Below the pieces are notes generated by a model. The model was not told where the DNA came from. It made no database searches and was given only the letters and a program-made list of their open reading frames with translations. 64,000 nucleotides of DNA from Desulfuromonadaceae bacterium (lineage in GTDB: Bacteria; Desulfobacterota; Desulfuromonadia; Geobacterales; Pseudopelobacteraceae), in the NCBI GenBank assembly GCA_028687585.1, contig JAQTZV010000001.1, positions 124,001 to 188,000 on the forward strand, in the 5' to 3' direction. This document shows, piece by piece, positions 51,920-60,473 of this stretch; the first letter of the stretch is position 1, and every line of letters begins with the position of its first letter. Made by a program: the position numbers and the translations under genes.

Positions 51920-52665
51920 AGCGCATTGCTGTGCCGCTGATATACGTCGTTGCTCTGCTTCTGCTGATATGGTCAGTCAGCTCCGATTTGTCATACTGGC
52001 GGCTGCAGAGCGGATATGCGGCCTTTCAGCGGGGAGATCTGGACGGCGCATTTTCCGCGTGGTCATCAGCAGGTAATCAACAGGAAGCGGTCTATAACCG
52101 TGCGGTTATTCAAGCCCGAAAAGGTCGGGGTGATTCGGCAGCGCAGCTGTTCATCGAGTCTGCTGCAGGTACTGATCCTGCCATTCGCCAACGCTCACTC
52201 TACAATCACGGCACCCTTCTCCTGCAGCAGGGGATGGGCGTTATGGCGGTTAATCAGGAAAAGGCCCGTGAATCCTTCGCGTTAGCGGATATACAGCTCA
52301 GCGCTGCCGTTACCCTCGATCCCCGCGACAGTGATGCGCTGCATAATGCCGAGGTTGCCCGCGACTCGCTCGCACAGGTAAATGCCCTGATTGCCGCAAA
52401 ACGGGGAGACCAGAAGAAGGTACCGGAACAGCCTGAAACGGCGAAAAAAAGCGCAGAGAAGGGGAAACAGACGGATAAACCGGGCAAAGCGGGAGCGGAG
52501 ACCGACAGCGGAGAAGGGAAGGGGAAGGCACGCTCAGCCCCCGAATTATCCCGAAGCGATGCAGAACGGCTCCTGAACGATGCCCGGGGCCGGGAAGCTC
52601 TCCGCTCGGCGACGGCTGCGCGGACAAAGACGGGTGCCGTTTCGCCTCCGGAAAAGGAGTGGTGA
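51916..52665 (+). CDS. batC: BatC: TPR protein
   Basis: A 249-residue protein with an N-terminal signal-anchor (6-20) and TPR-like repeats (SGYAAFQRGDLDGAFSAWSS, AVYNRAVIQARKGRGDSAAQ, AVTLDPRDSDALHNAEVARD). A basic low-complexity tail follows (KKSAEKGKQTDKPGKAGAE), and it ends RSATAARTKTGAVSPPEKEW. It links the BatA/BatB pair to other periplasmic parts in known bat operons. Confidence 0.88.
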   Translation: MKRIAVPLIYVVALLLLIWSVSSDLSYWRLQSGYAAFQRGDLDGAFSAWSSAGNQQEAVYNRAVIQARKGRGDSAAQLFIESAAGTDPAIRQRSLYNHGTLLLQQGMGVMAVNQEKARESFALADIQLSAAVTLDPRDSDALHNAEVARDSLAQVNALIAAKRGDQKKVPEQPETAKKSAEKGKQTDKPGKAGAETDSGEGKGKARSAPELSRSDAERLLNDARGREALRSATAARTKTGAVSPPEKEW

Positions 52666-52669
52666 AGTC

Positions 52670-54187
52670 ATGAGAATATTCCGGTGCCGCTCTGTTGCTA
52701 CATTGTCATTTAAACGGCAATTGAACCGCAAAGGCGCGAAGAACGCGAAGGAAAACAGTAAGATATACGAAATAGACGCACACCCAACAGGTGCTAACAG
52801 GATTGTGGTTAACCCTATGATTTCTTTGCGGACTTCGCTTAATAGCGCCTACTTTTTGGTGCGACTTTGCGGTAAAGAACTTCTTTTGCAGGGATTAATA
52901 TTTCTCTCTGTTCTGTTGCTTTCCACTGCAGACGCATTAGCAGGCGTTGCGGATCCTCACCCCAAGCTATCCCTCTCACTCTCTCTCGGAAAAAATGAAG
53001 CGTATCCGGGGGAGTCGGTGCCGGTGACGGTAACCCTGCGGATCAACGACGCAACGGTACGCAATATCGGGTATCCGCGTCTTGCCGCTCCCGACGGAAA
53101 AACCATCGTGTTTGCCCCGCCGTTTCAGGAGAGTGAGGTCAGCGACCCGGGCGTTATCCTGCAGCGCTTCACCGGGCAGATCAGCGGTGTAAAGCTGGGT
53201 ACGCTTGTCGTCGGGCCTGCCCGCCTTGACTGTGAGGTTATGAAATCAGCCGCAGGAAGTGCCGCGTTCTTCGGCGGTCAGGAACCGGAAGCGGTGCAAT
53301 TGACTTCCGCAGCGGCAACCTTTGTTGTCCAGTCACTGCCCGCCTCCGGCAAACCGGATCATTTTTCCGGGGCAGTTGGCGTCTTCTCTCTGTCCGTCAC
53401 ATCGCTCCCTGCTCACATAGCGCCCGGTGAGCCGCTGACCGTAACGACAACAATTCGCGGTGACGGTTTACTGGTGGGCGCTGCATGTCCAAACATTACC
53501 GGCTCTGACCTGCAGAGTTTCCCGGTTCAGGCGACGCGTAGCGCTTCGCAGATTGTCTGCGAACAGGCAGTTGTGCCGAACATAGAAATGCAATTTCCTC
53601 CGGTTGTCTGGAGTTTTTTTGATCCCCAAAAACGGCAGTATCGAGTTCTTTCGGCGGATATCGACAGTCGGGTTGTTTCCCGTCCACCAGATCCTCAATC
53701 TGCTGCAGCGTCATCCACCACGCCAGATGCTGCTGCATCCAGCCAGAAGATGTTGGCTAGTTCCGATCATTTGCTGATGATACTGGTCGCCGTTTTCGGA
53801 CTTATTGTTGTGGTAGCATTCGTCGTACGAAAGCGAAAAAAACCGGCTTCGGAAGCAGTGTTACCGAATGATTTAAGCGAGGTAAAAAGGATAATGCTGG
53901 CTGCCGAGGAGGCCGCTTTAAACAAGGATGTCGAATTATTTTACAATATTGCTTTTGAGGCAGTCCTGTGTGTCGAAAAAACATACGATCGACATCCTGA
54001 TACAGGAGAGAACGACAAGCGTGAAAAAAGGCTTGTTTTGAATAAAAGTAGCCATGCATGGCATATTGCCAACGAAATTGGAGTGTTAACCGCTACGTGT
54101 GATAAGGTTCGCTATGGCGGGATTCTGCCTGATGTAGGAGACATGGTGGCGGATTATGAACGGCTCAAGCAGGTTTGTGGTTATTAG
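52670..54187 (+). CDS. batD: BatD: membrane protein, 5' end altered by an inverted repeat
   Basis: A 505-residue BatD-type protein with an extracytoplasmic Ig-like region (KLSLSLSLGKNEAYPGESVP, VTTTIRGDGLLVGAACPN), a helix near 375 (HLLMILVAVFGLIVVVAFVV) and a cytoplasmic tail. ATG 52670 has AGGAG about 10 bases before it. The hydrophobic export helix (LLQGLIFLSVLLLSTADALA) begins only about residue 74, because an inverted repeat has inserted about 150 bases in frame into the leader. An alternative start at 52818 (MISLRTSLNS) lies inside the repeat and would give a more usual signal peptide. Confidence 0.88.
   Translation: MRIFRCRSVATLSFKRQLNRKGAKNAKENSKIYEIDAHPTGANRIVVNPMISLRTSLNSAYFLVRLCGKELLLQGLIFLSVLLLSTADALAGVADPHPKLSLSLSLGKNEAYPGESVPVTVTLRINDATVRNIGYPRLAAPDGKTIVFAPPFQESEVSDPGVILQRFTGQISGVKLGTLVVGPARLDCEVMKSAAGSAAFFGGQEPEAVQLTSAAATFVVQSLPASGKPDHFSGAVGVFSLSVTSLPAHIAPGEPLTVTTTIRGDGLLVGAACPNITGSDLQSFPVQATRSASQIVCEQAVVPNIEMQFPPVVWSFFDPQKRQYRVLSADIDSRVVSRPPDPQSAAASSTTPDAAASSQKMLASSDHLLMILVAVFGLIVVVAFVVRKRKKPASEAVLPNDLSEVKRIMLAAEEAALNKDVELFYNIAFEAVLCVEKTYDRHPDTGENDKREKRLVLNKSSHAWHIANEIGVLTATCDKVRYGGILPDVGDMVADYERLKQVCGY
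52724..52875. repeat. Inverted repeat inside the 5' end of batD
   Basis: The left arm AACCGCAAAGGCGCGAAGAA (continuing CGCGAAGG) and the right arm TTTGCGGACTTCGC plus GCGACTTTGCGGTAAAG are imperfect complements. Repeat units are CGCAAAG and GCGAAG. It is the coding member of a group of four such elements in the window, and it keeps the batD frame open. Confidence 0.7.
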
Positions 54188-54363
54188 TGTGTGTTGGCCG
54201 CTCAGATTTTAATCCATGAAAAGCAGTTCTTTTTGTTGTTTTTAGGTTTAAGTAAACCATTGTATAGTCCTACGGAAACGCTGTTTGTCGAATAAGTTTA
54301 CATCTGGCCGACTAAAGATGTTGGTTAGCTTATAACTGCCTGTAATATAATATTTTTTATTGT

Positions 54364-54380
54364 TTGGCACGCACTGTGCT
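54364..54380 (+). promoter_or_regulatory. Sigma-54 promoter upstream of the PEP-CTERM gene
   Basis: TTGGCACGCACTGTGCT matches the -24/-12 consensus: GG at 54366-54367 and GC at 54378-54379 with exact 10-base spacing. It lies 80 bases before the PEP-CTERM start codon. RpoN with the PrsK/PrsR system is known to control PEP-CTERM genes, which fits the downstream gene. The region 54188-54460 has no other gene. Confidence 0.8.
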
Positions 54381-54460
54381 TTTGGTTAAGATCATTCGCA
54401 CATCCTATTTACTTGCGTCCACCGTTGACCAGACAAAAAAGAACGAGGAGGTAACAAACA

Positions 54461-55216
54461 ATGAAGAAAATTTCAAAACTTGTTGTAACTGCAGTGGTGA
54501 GCGTTTTGGCTCTCATTGCGGGGAATTCGGTGGTCGGGGCCACTACCATTAATCGCTACGACTTTCAGACGTCTTTTTCCGGAGGGTCGGTCGTCAGCGA
54601 TACTTTTACCGGTTCTGCTACCGGAATGGGCAGTTTCGTAGTCAGGTACGCGGGTGGGAGTACCTATGCTGCGTCAGGTCTCCTTGTCGATTATGAAATT
54701 AATCAGGAAGATGCTGGACTATGGTATGACGAATTTGGTGCAACGTTCGGCGTTGCCGGTGCTCTCTCCTGGGAGATTGATGAACCGAAATTGGGTTTGG
54801 GTTATGGGGATATATTGGCCAACTTTGCTGCCATGTCTCTTGATAACACCAATAGCATTCCGGCTGGTTCGGACCCCTTCGATTATGGTTATACTGATGC
54901 TTTAGGCGCTAGTATTCTTGGCGATGAAATTCTCGGTGACGATGTTGCCATGGCGCTCATGTGGACAAACTTCAGCGTTGCTGCCGGTATGCATCGCGAT
55001 ATAACCTTCACCGTTGGCACTGATCGAACGGGTGCGGGTTTTATGCTTGGCCAGTTTGACAACTATGATCAGAGTGCCGCAATTTATTTCTCTTCAACCT
55101 TTCAAGATGTCAATGACAACGGTGTTCCTGCCGTCCCGGAACCTTCCACGATCCTGCTGCTTGGTGCAGGGCTTTTCGGAATGGGATTCTACGGTCGTCG
55201 TCGCAGCAAAAAGTAG
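54461..55216 (+). CDS. PEP-CTERM sorting domain protein
   Basis: A 251-residue exported protein. Signal peptide MKKISKLVVTAVVSVLALIA (mature start near ATTINRY), a beta-rich middle (about 30-215) without recognised domain, and a C-terminal PEP-CTERM signal: VPEPSTILLLGAGLFG (225-240), then the basic RRRSKK. Exosortase would cut at PEP and attach the protein to the surface or extracellular matrix. No exosortase gene is in the window. A sigma-54 promoter precedes it, and the next gene begins 109 bases on. Confidence 0.95.
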   Translation: MKKISKLVVTAVVSVLALIAGNSVVGATTINRYDFQTSFSGGSVVSDTFTGSATGMGSFVVRYAGGSTYAASGLLVDYEINQEDAGLWYDEFGATFGVAGALSWEIDEPKLGLGYGDILANFAAMSLDNTNSIPAGSDPFDYGYTDALGASILGDEILGDDVAMALMWTNFSVAAGMHRDITFTVGTDRTGAGFMLGQFDNYDQSAAIYFSSTFQDVNDNGVPAVPEPSTILLLGAGLFGMGFYGRRRSKK

Positions 55217-55324
55217 CAATAGCTGTTGTAAGCTAATAATGTCTGAATGATCAATAGTAGTGGAGAGCACGGGAATAACCCGTCTCTCCACGGTCCGTTA
55301 TCACATATACAAGGGAGGCTTAGT

Positions 55325-57832
55325 ATGAGAATTGGACGTTGGTTTGGAAATATGTTCCTCATCGTTGCCGCAGTGGCTCTTCTGCCCATGGCGGCATTTG
55401 CTGCAGCACCGGTAGTAAAGACAGTCCCCTGGGTCGCCAGCAACCCGCTGATCCCGCATGACGCCTACGCCGGTAAGCAGGTGACCCTGAAAGGCACCAC
55501 TGATATGGCGAGCGGTGCCAAATACCATTGGGATTTTGGCGACTTGTCAGCACCTACTGCTGATGCAAATGTTACTAACAATTACGTCCTTGAGGCGAAA
55601 CACACTTATGCCGGCGCGGTTGGCACCGTCTACACCGCCACCCTGACGGTCACGAATATCGCAACCAACGAGAGCGCCAGTAAGAATTATTTTGTGAAAA
55701 TGCAAGAAAAAACTCTGGGAGTTGAGTCAAACATAGCCATCGACGAAGGCTTGTGGTACCTGCATAAGACTCAGAATCGGTCTATTGCTGGTTGTTCCGA
55801 ATGCGGTAGCTGGTCAGGGTATCAAAGTATAGTCCCGGCCAACGTGAATGCTTTTGAGGTTAATGGACACCGTGAAAACGGTGCGGCGAGCAACCCCTAT
55901 ACTGAAACTGTATCTCGTGGCATGCGCTACCTCTTTACGCAACTTGCCTCAAGGGCGATCTCTGCCCAGAACGATCCGGTCAACGGCGGCACCTACGATC
56001 CGGACGTTAACGGTAACGGTTTCGGTATATATAACACGCAATATCCTGAAGGATATCAGGCAGGCATGTTCCTTGATGCCATCGTTGCCAGCGGCACACC
56101 CGACGCACTTGCCCCCACAGGTCCTGCCAATGTTGTCGGACGTAAATACATTGATATCGTCCAGGACATGGTTGACAGCATCAGCTATTGCCAATATGAC
56201 TATGGAGTTAACGGCGGCTCTTGGATTTATAGCTGCAACAATGGCAATGACAATTCAATTTCGCAATGGATGGCTATCGGTCTCCTGGGGGCTAAATCCT
56301 TTGGCGCTACTCTGCCGATGAAACCAAGTGTAGCTAAGCCCAATGTGGTCGTGGAGTGGAACAAGGCCTGGCTCAAATATTCTCAGAATAGCGCCGGTTA
56401 CTTCGGGTACACGAACTACAATTACATATGGGGTCCCTATGCGGTAACACCCTCCGGCATGGTACAGCTGGTGCTGGATGGTATCGGTCGCGGCACGTCA
56501 CCGGCAGCAGGTCCCAGTTGGGAAAAAGCTGAGACATTCTTGCGGGAAAACTGGGACAATACTGGCGGTGCGTATTACGCCATCAAGGATTACTACTATG
56601 GCCTGTTCTCCTTCACCAAAGCCATGCTACTGCACGATCCGGACGGTAACGGCCAACCGAACCCGATTACCTGCCTGCACTCTTCAAATGCGGGCACTAC
56701 CAAGCCGGATATTGACTGGTATGCAGCAGAAGTTGGCAAGGTTGACAGCTGCAGTGGCGGTCTCCCGACATCAAACGGCGTTGCACGTACACTTATCAAC
56801 ACCCAGGCCGCCGCAGGTAACTGGTCAGGCCACAATTATACCAGTGAGCAGTATACTTATGAAACCGCCTGGGCAATCATGATGCTCAATCGTACCGTGT
56901 TTGATTCGGGTGTGCCGGTTGCTGTTGCCACTGCTACTCCGAACCCGGTCGTAAACGGCCAGCTTGTTACCCTGAGCGGAGCCGGGTCGTTTCATCAGGA
57001 TGCCGCAAAGGCAATTGATTCCTGGCAGTGGGATTTCGATAATGATGGCGTCTTTGATGCTACCGGTCCCGTCGTTACAACGACCTTCCCGGCACTCGGC
57101 AGCTATCCGGTAAAACTGCGGGTAACTGACAACGGCTCACCGGAAGGTTCCGCCGAGACTATCATTACGATTCTGGTAAACATCCCGCCACTGACTCCAA
57201 CGGCAAACGCCGGTGGCCAGTATTCGTTCTGCGAAAACCGCAAACCATGGTATCTGAATGGTGCGGCTTCGGTTAACCCAGATGATGGACAGTCTGAATT
57301 TGGTTTACCTGGCGATTTCATCAAGTCATACGCTTGGGATCTTGATGGCAATGGTACCTACGGTGATGTGAATGGTGCCAATCCGGATGTGACTGCATTC
57401 TTCACCACTGCAGGATTTGGCAACTATCTTGTACAGCTTAAAGTGACTGACAACACTGCTATCTCGTTCCCATCCAGTGGTAAGCCTGATCTGTTCAGCA
57501 CCGATACCGCTCAGGTATCCGTGAAAGCAGCAACTGATCTGGCCTGTGTTTCCTGTGTCAGCAATCTGGCAGCCCGCCCCAAAGGCGGCAAGGTAGGCCT
57601 TACCTGGTCCAAGAAACCTACTGCAGTCAGTTATAATGTGTATCGCGGCACGACCACAGGCGGACCGTACGCCAAGATTGGTACCGTAACGCAGCCAGCA
57701 ATATCGCTCGTCTCTTATTTTGACGGTGCCGTAGTCAATGGCACGACCTACTTCTATGTTGTTAAAGAGGTAGCTGCGAACAGCGCCGAATATTGCCAGT
57801 CGAATCAGGCACAGGCAAAACCGACCCTGTAG
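55325..57832 (+). CDS. Large secreted PKD / alpha-alpha toroid / fibronectin-like protein
   Basis: An 835-residue exported protein. Order: signal peptide (1-26); PKD-like domain (about 45-125, AKYHWDFGDLSAPTADANV); a toroid region (about 135-545) with prenyltransferase or squalene-cyclase-like repeats (NGGSWIYSCNNGNDNSISQW, YETAWAIMMLNRTVF); two PKD domains (about 550-770; SWQWDFDNDGVFDATGP, SYAWDLDGNGTYGDVNGANP); and a fibronectin-type III domain (NLAARPKGGKVGLTWSKKP, YNVYRGTTTGGPYAKIG). It lacks a PEP-CTERM tail. The toroid has no visible DXDD motif, so terpene cyclisation is unlikely; a structural or binding role is more probable. ATG 55325 has AAGGGAGG upstream. Confidence 0.85.
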   Translation: MRIGRWFGNMFLIVAAVALLPMAAFAAAPVVKTVPWVASNPLIPHDAYAGKQVTLKGTTDMASGAKYHWDFGDLSAPTADANVTNNYVLEAKHTYAGAVGTVYTATLTVTNIATNESASKNYFVKMQEKTLGVESNIAIDEGLWYLHKTQNRSIAGCSECGSWSGYQSIVPANVNAFEVNGHRENGAASNPYTETVSRGMRYLFTQLASRAISAQNDPVNGGTYDPDVNGNGFGIYNTQYPEGYQAGMFLDAIVASGTPDALAPTGPANVVGRKYIDIVQDMVDSISYCQYDYGVNGGSWIYSCNNGNDNSISQWMAIGLLGAKSFGATLPMKPSVAKPNVVVEWNKAWLKYSQNSAGYFGYTNYNYIWGPYAVTPSGMVQLVLDGIGRGTSPAAGPSWEKAETFLRENWDNTGGAYYAIKDYYYGLFSFTKAMLLHDPDGNGQPNPITCLHSSNAGTTKPDIDWYAAEVGKVDSCSGGLPTSNGVARTLINTQAAAGNWSGHNYTSEQYTYETAWAIMMLNRTVFDSGVPVAVATATPNPVVNGQLVTLSGAGSFHQDAAKAIDSWQWDFDNDGVFDATGPVVTTTFPALGSYPVKLRVTDNGSPEGSAETIITILVNIPPLTPTANAGGQYSFCENRKPWYLNGAASVNPDDGQSEFGLPGDFIKSYAWDLDGNGTYGDVNGANPDVTAFFTTAGFGNYLVQLKVTDNTAISFPSSGKPDLFSTDTAQVSVKAATDLACVSCVSNLAARPKGGKVGLTWSKKPTAVSYNVYRGTTTGGPYAKIGTVTQPAISLVSYFDGAVVNGTTYFYVVKEVAANSAEYCQSNQAQAKPTL

Positions 57833-57860
57833 TCGGACCCTCTCAATAATATTTTGTAAT

Positions 57861-57892
57861 GGGCCCGTCAAAATTGACGGGCCCTCTTTTTA
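57861..57892 (+). terminator. Intrinsic terminator after the PKD/toroid gene
   Basis: GGGCCCGTCA and TGACGGGCCC form a 10-base stem around AAAT, followed by TCTTTTT. Confidence 0.92.
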
Positions 57893-57902
57893 GGGAGCTG
57901 AT

Positions 57903-58517
57903 ATGTGGAATAAATTTCTATTCATCTTTCTGGCTTTTACAATCCCTTTGGTTGTTTTTGCTGCCGATTCAGCAGGTTACAGGGTTGCTGGTATTGTCAG
58001 GCAAGGCGAAGTCTGGAGCTTTGCTATCATAGAAGCTCCGGACGGTACAAGCCGGGTATTCAGTAATGGTGATGTCATTGCGAACGAAGGCACTATCGTG
58101 GGTGTGACTGATACGGGAATACTGGTAGAAAACAACGGAATCCGCCGTCTACTTATTCTGCAGGGGGGGCGTTATACAACGTCAACAACAAAAACAACCC
58201 CTGGAGAGACAATGAATCTTTCCAGAGAACTCCTCCGTACCGAAATGCGCTCCAGCCTTGAAGCCGTTACGAACAAAAAACGCACATCGGGTAACCTTCA
58301 GCCTACATCTGCTGAAACAAATGAGCTGCTGGGGATTCCCTCACAGGCCAAAATTACCAGCATTAATGGTAAAACGATAAACAATGCCGGAGATGTAATT
58401 GCTGCCGTTCAAGCGGAACTGGACCTGGGCGGCGGGCTATTACGGATTTTTGTTGATGGCATTGAAGGGGTTTCACATATGTATGTTCTTCTTCGTGACG
58501 AGCAGGTGCCGCAATAA
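57903..58517 (+). CDS. GspC-like periplasmic protein with PDZ-like domain
   Basis: A 204-residue protein. The N-terminal helix (4-20) may be a signal anchor; residues 25-95 resemble the homology region of type II secretion protein GspC (YRVAGIVRQGEVWSFAIIEA, FSNGDVI, IVGVTDTGILVENNGIRRLL). After a polar linker comes a PDZ-like domain (ELLGIPSQAKITSINGKTIN, NAGDVIAAVQAELDLGGG). No other type II secretion gene is near. It follows a terminator and so may begin its own unit, or serve the neighbouring secreted proteins. Confidence 0.7.
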   Translation: MWNKFLFIFLAFTIPLVVFAADSAGYRVAGIVRQGEVWSFAIIEAPDGTSRVFSNGDVIANEGTIVGVTDTGILVENNGIRRLLILQGGRYTTSTTKTTPGETMNLSRELLRTEMRSSLEAVTNKKRTSGNLQPTSAETNELLGIPSQAKITSINGKTINNAGDVIAAVQAELDLGGGLLRIFVDGIEGVSHMYVLLRDEQVPQ

Positions 58518-58546
58518 TTGAAGTTTTATTCCAAGGGAGTTCCATT

Positions 58547-59542
58547 ATGAATCCTGATCGTATTGTTAGCATGGCCAGCGCATTTTATGATTCCTGTGTC
58601 CTTTTTACCGCATCTGATCTGGGCCTTTTTGCAAAACTTGCCGAAATCGGTCCGTCTGATAGTACCACATTGGCATCGGTTCTGCGCCTGGATGAACGGG
58701 GAGCGCGCTTGCTCCTTGATGCCTGCGTTGCCTTGGATCTGTTGAATAAAGACGGGAACATCTACGCAAATACGGCGGAAAGTGCGATATTTCTGGTTCC
58801 TGGTTCTCCCGGTGATCTGTCCGGCGCTATCCGCTACAACCGTGATGTTTATCCCGCCTGGGGCAAATTAAAAACGCTGGTGCAGAGCGGTGCGCCGGTT
58901 GAGAAACCGGAATTCCACCTTGGACTTGATCCGGAGCGGACGCGAACGTTTGTACTCTCCATGCATTACCGGGCACTTGCTATTGGCCGTGCCGTTCTTG
59001 GTGAGCTTGATCTTGCCGGGTGCCGCACACTCCTTGATGTCGGCGGTGGTCCCGGTACCTACTCGGTGCTTATTGCCCGGGCGAACCCCGACCTTGCTTG
59101 TACCGTGTTGGATCTGCCCGACGTCGTGGCGGTTGCTGATGAACTAATCAGTCAGCAGGGGAGTGCAGGGCGGGTGAAGACGCTTGCCGGAGACTATCGA
59201 ACCGTGGAATTCCCGGGTGGCAATGATGTCATCAATTTCTTTGGCATGTTTCATCAGGAATCTCCGGAGAGTATCCGTGCGCTGTTGAAGAAAGCGTATG
59301 ACGCCCTCAACCCGGGTGGTATCGTCAATGTAATGGACATGATGACCGACTGTACCCATACGAAACCGAAATTCAGCGCTCTCTTTGCCGTCAATATGGC
59401 CCTTACGACAGAAAATGGCTGGGTGTTCGCGGATTCGGAATTGATTGAATGGATGCAGGAGGCCGGTTTCGTTGATTGCAGCGTAAAGCCGTTGCCGCCA
59501 CCAATGCCCCACAGCTTTGCTACAGCCAGAAAAAAGCGTTAG
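58547..59542 (+). CDS. O-methyltransferase-type SAM enzyme
   Basis: A 331-residue protein of the hydroxyindole-O-methyltransferase / polyketide O-methyltransferase group. It has an N-terminal winged-helix dimerisation domain (FTASDLGLFAKL, LDERGARLLLDAC) and a SAM-binding loop DVGGGPGTYS (164-173), then FFGMFHQESPE, NPGGIVNVMDMM and FADSELIEWMQEAGF. The substrate is not known. It stands 29 bases after the GspC-like gene and before the YdjY-domain gene in one direction; with the downstream cyclase, it suggests small-molecule tailoring. Confidence 0.85.
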   Translation: MNPDRIVSMASAFYDSCVLFTASDLGLFAKLAEIGPSDSTTLASVLRLDERGARLLLDACVALDLLNKDGNIYANTAESAIFLVPGSPGDLSGAIRYNRDVYPAWGKLKTLVQSGAPVEKPEFHLGLDPERTRTFVLSMHYRALAIGRAVLGELDLAGCRTLLDVGGGPGTYSVLIARANPDLACTVLDLPDVVAVADELISQQGSAGRVKTLAGDYRTVEFPGGNDVINFFGMFHQESPESIRALLKKAYDALNPGGIVNVMDMMTDCTHTKPKFSALFAVNMALTTENGWVFADSELIEWMQEAGFVDCSVKPLPPPMPHSFATARKKR

Positions 59543-59726
59543 TCACGTGCTGTATCGTACTATAATTTCCTGGACCCGCGTATTGTTGCAACGCTATGAC
59601 CTCTATGAGAATGATATTGGGAGTTGCAACTGATAAAAAAGAAGTTGCGCAAGAAAAAATTCTAATATATTAAGTTCCACACTGTTAAATAATCCGACAG
59701 AAAACCACAGCTCGAAAGGAGAATCC

Positions 59727-60455
59727 ATGAAAATGGCCAGAGTCCTCAGCGGTTCGCTCATCCTCATTGTAACGGTTTTTTGCATCAACAGTCTTGCTAT
59801 CGAGGCACCACCATCTCCTGCGCCGGTATTTATACCCGGAGTGGAGGGACAATCCGAGAGGATTCCACCTATCGAAAAACTGGGGAATGGTGAATTTCGT
59901 CTTGGAGAAATAGTTGTCAATAAAGTGGAACGTGCCATCACTTTTCCTGCTCAGGTCAATATGGACAGAGGCATGTTGGAATACCTGATCGTGCATAACA
60001 AGGGTAAGACCCATGAGAGCCTGCTTCGGACGCTCATTGATCCATATAATCTTCAGATCGCTTTTATGCTGCTCGGTTTTGAAGGGACTGATCAGCGACT
60101 GGCAATGCAGGGAGACCCGGCACCACCGAAGGGAGAGCGAATCCAGATTTACATCACTGCTGCTGATGGCACAAAATCCATCACTATCCCCGCTGAACAG
60201 TGGCTGATTAACAAGATTGGCGAGGATGTGAAAGATGTGAAAACCATGAGCTGGGTATTCAGCGGTTCATATGTTGATGATGGCCGCTTTATGTCAAGTG
60301 AAACCGGTTCAATTGCTGCTATCTGGCACGATCCGGTTGCCATGATTGATAATGCCTCCCCCGGCGGGGAAAGCAACAGGATCTGGTTCGTAAAACAAGG
60401 GACAGTACCGCCGGTCGGCACGCCAGTGAAAGTCACCATAAAACCTGCTAAATAA
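59727..60455 (+). CDS. YdjY-domain exported protein
   Basis: A 242-residue protein with a signal peptide (MKMARVLSGSLILIVTVFCI) and a YdjY domain (about 65-235; ERAITFPAQVNMDRGMLEYL, HNKGKTHESLLRTLIDPYNL, AMQGDPAPPKG, VDDGRFMSSETGSIAAIWHD). YdjY proteins are poorly known; some are lipoproteins next to Fe-S enzymes. GAAAGGAG lies before the ATG. It is followed after 18 bases by the toroid protein, suggesting a joint role outside the cytoplasm. Confidence 0.82.
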   Translation: MKMARVLSGSLILIVTVFCINSLAIEAPPSPAPVFIPGVEGQSERIPPIEKLGNGEFRLGEIVVNKVERAITFPAQVNMDRGMLEYLIVHNKGKTHESLLRTLIDPYNLQIAFMLLGFEGTDQRLAMQGDPAPPKGERIQIYITAADGTKSITIPAEQWLINKIGEDVKDVKTMSWVFSGSYVDDGRFMSSETGSIAAIWHDPVAMIDNASPGGESNRIWFVKQGTVPPVGTPVKVTIKPAK

Positions 60456-60473
60456 ATAGATCTGGAGGGTCAT

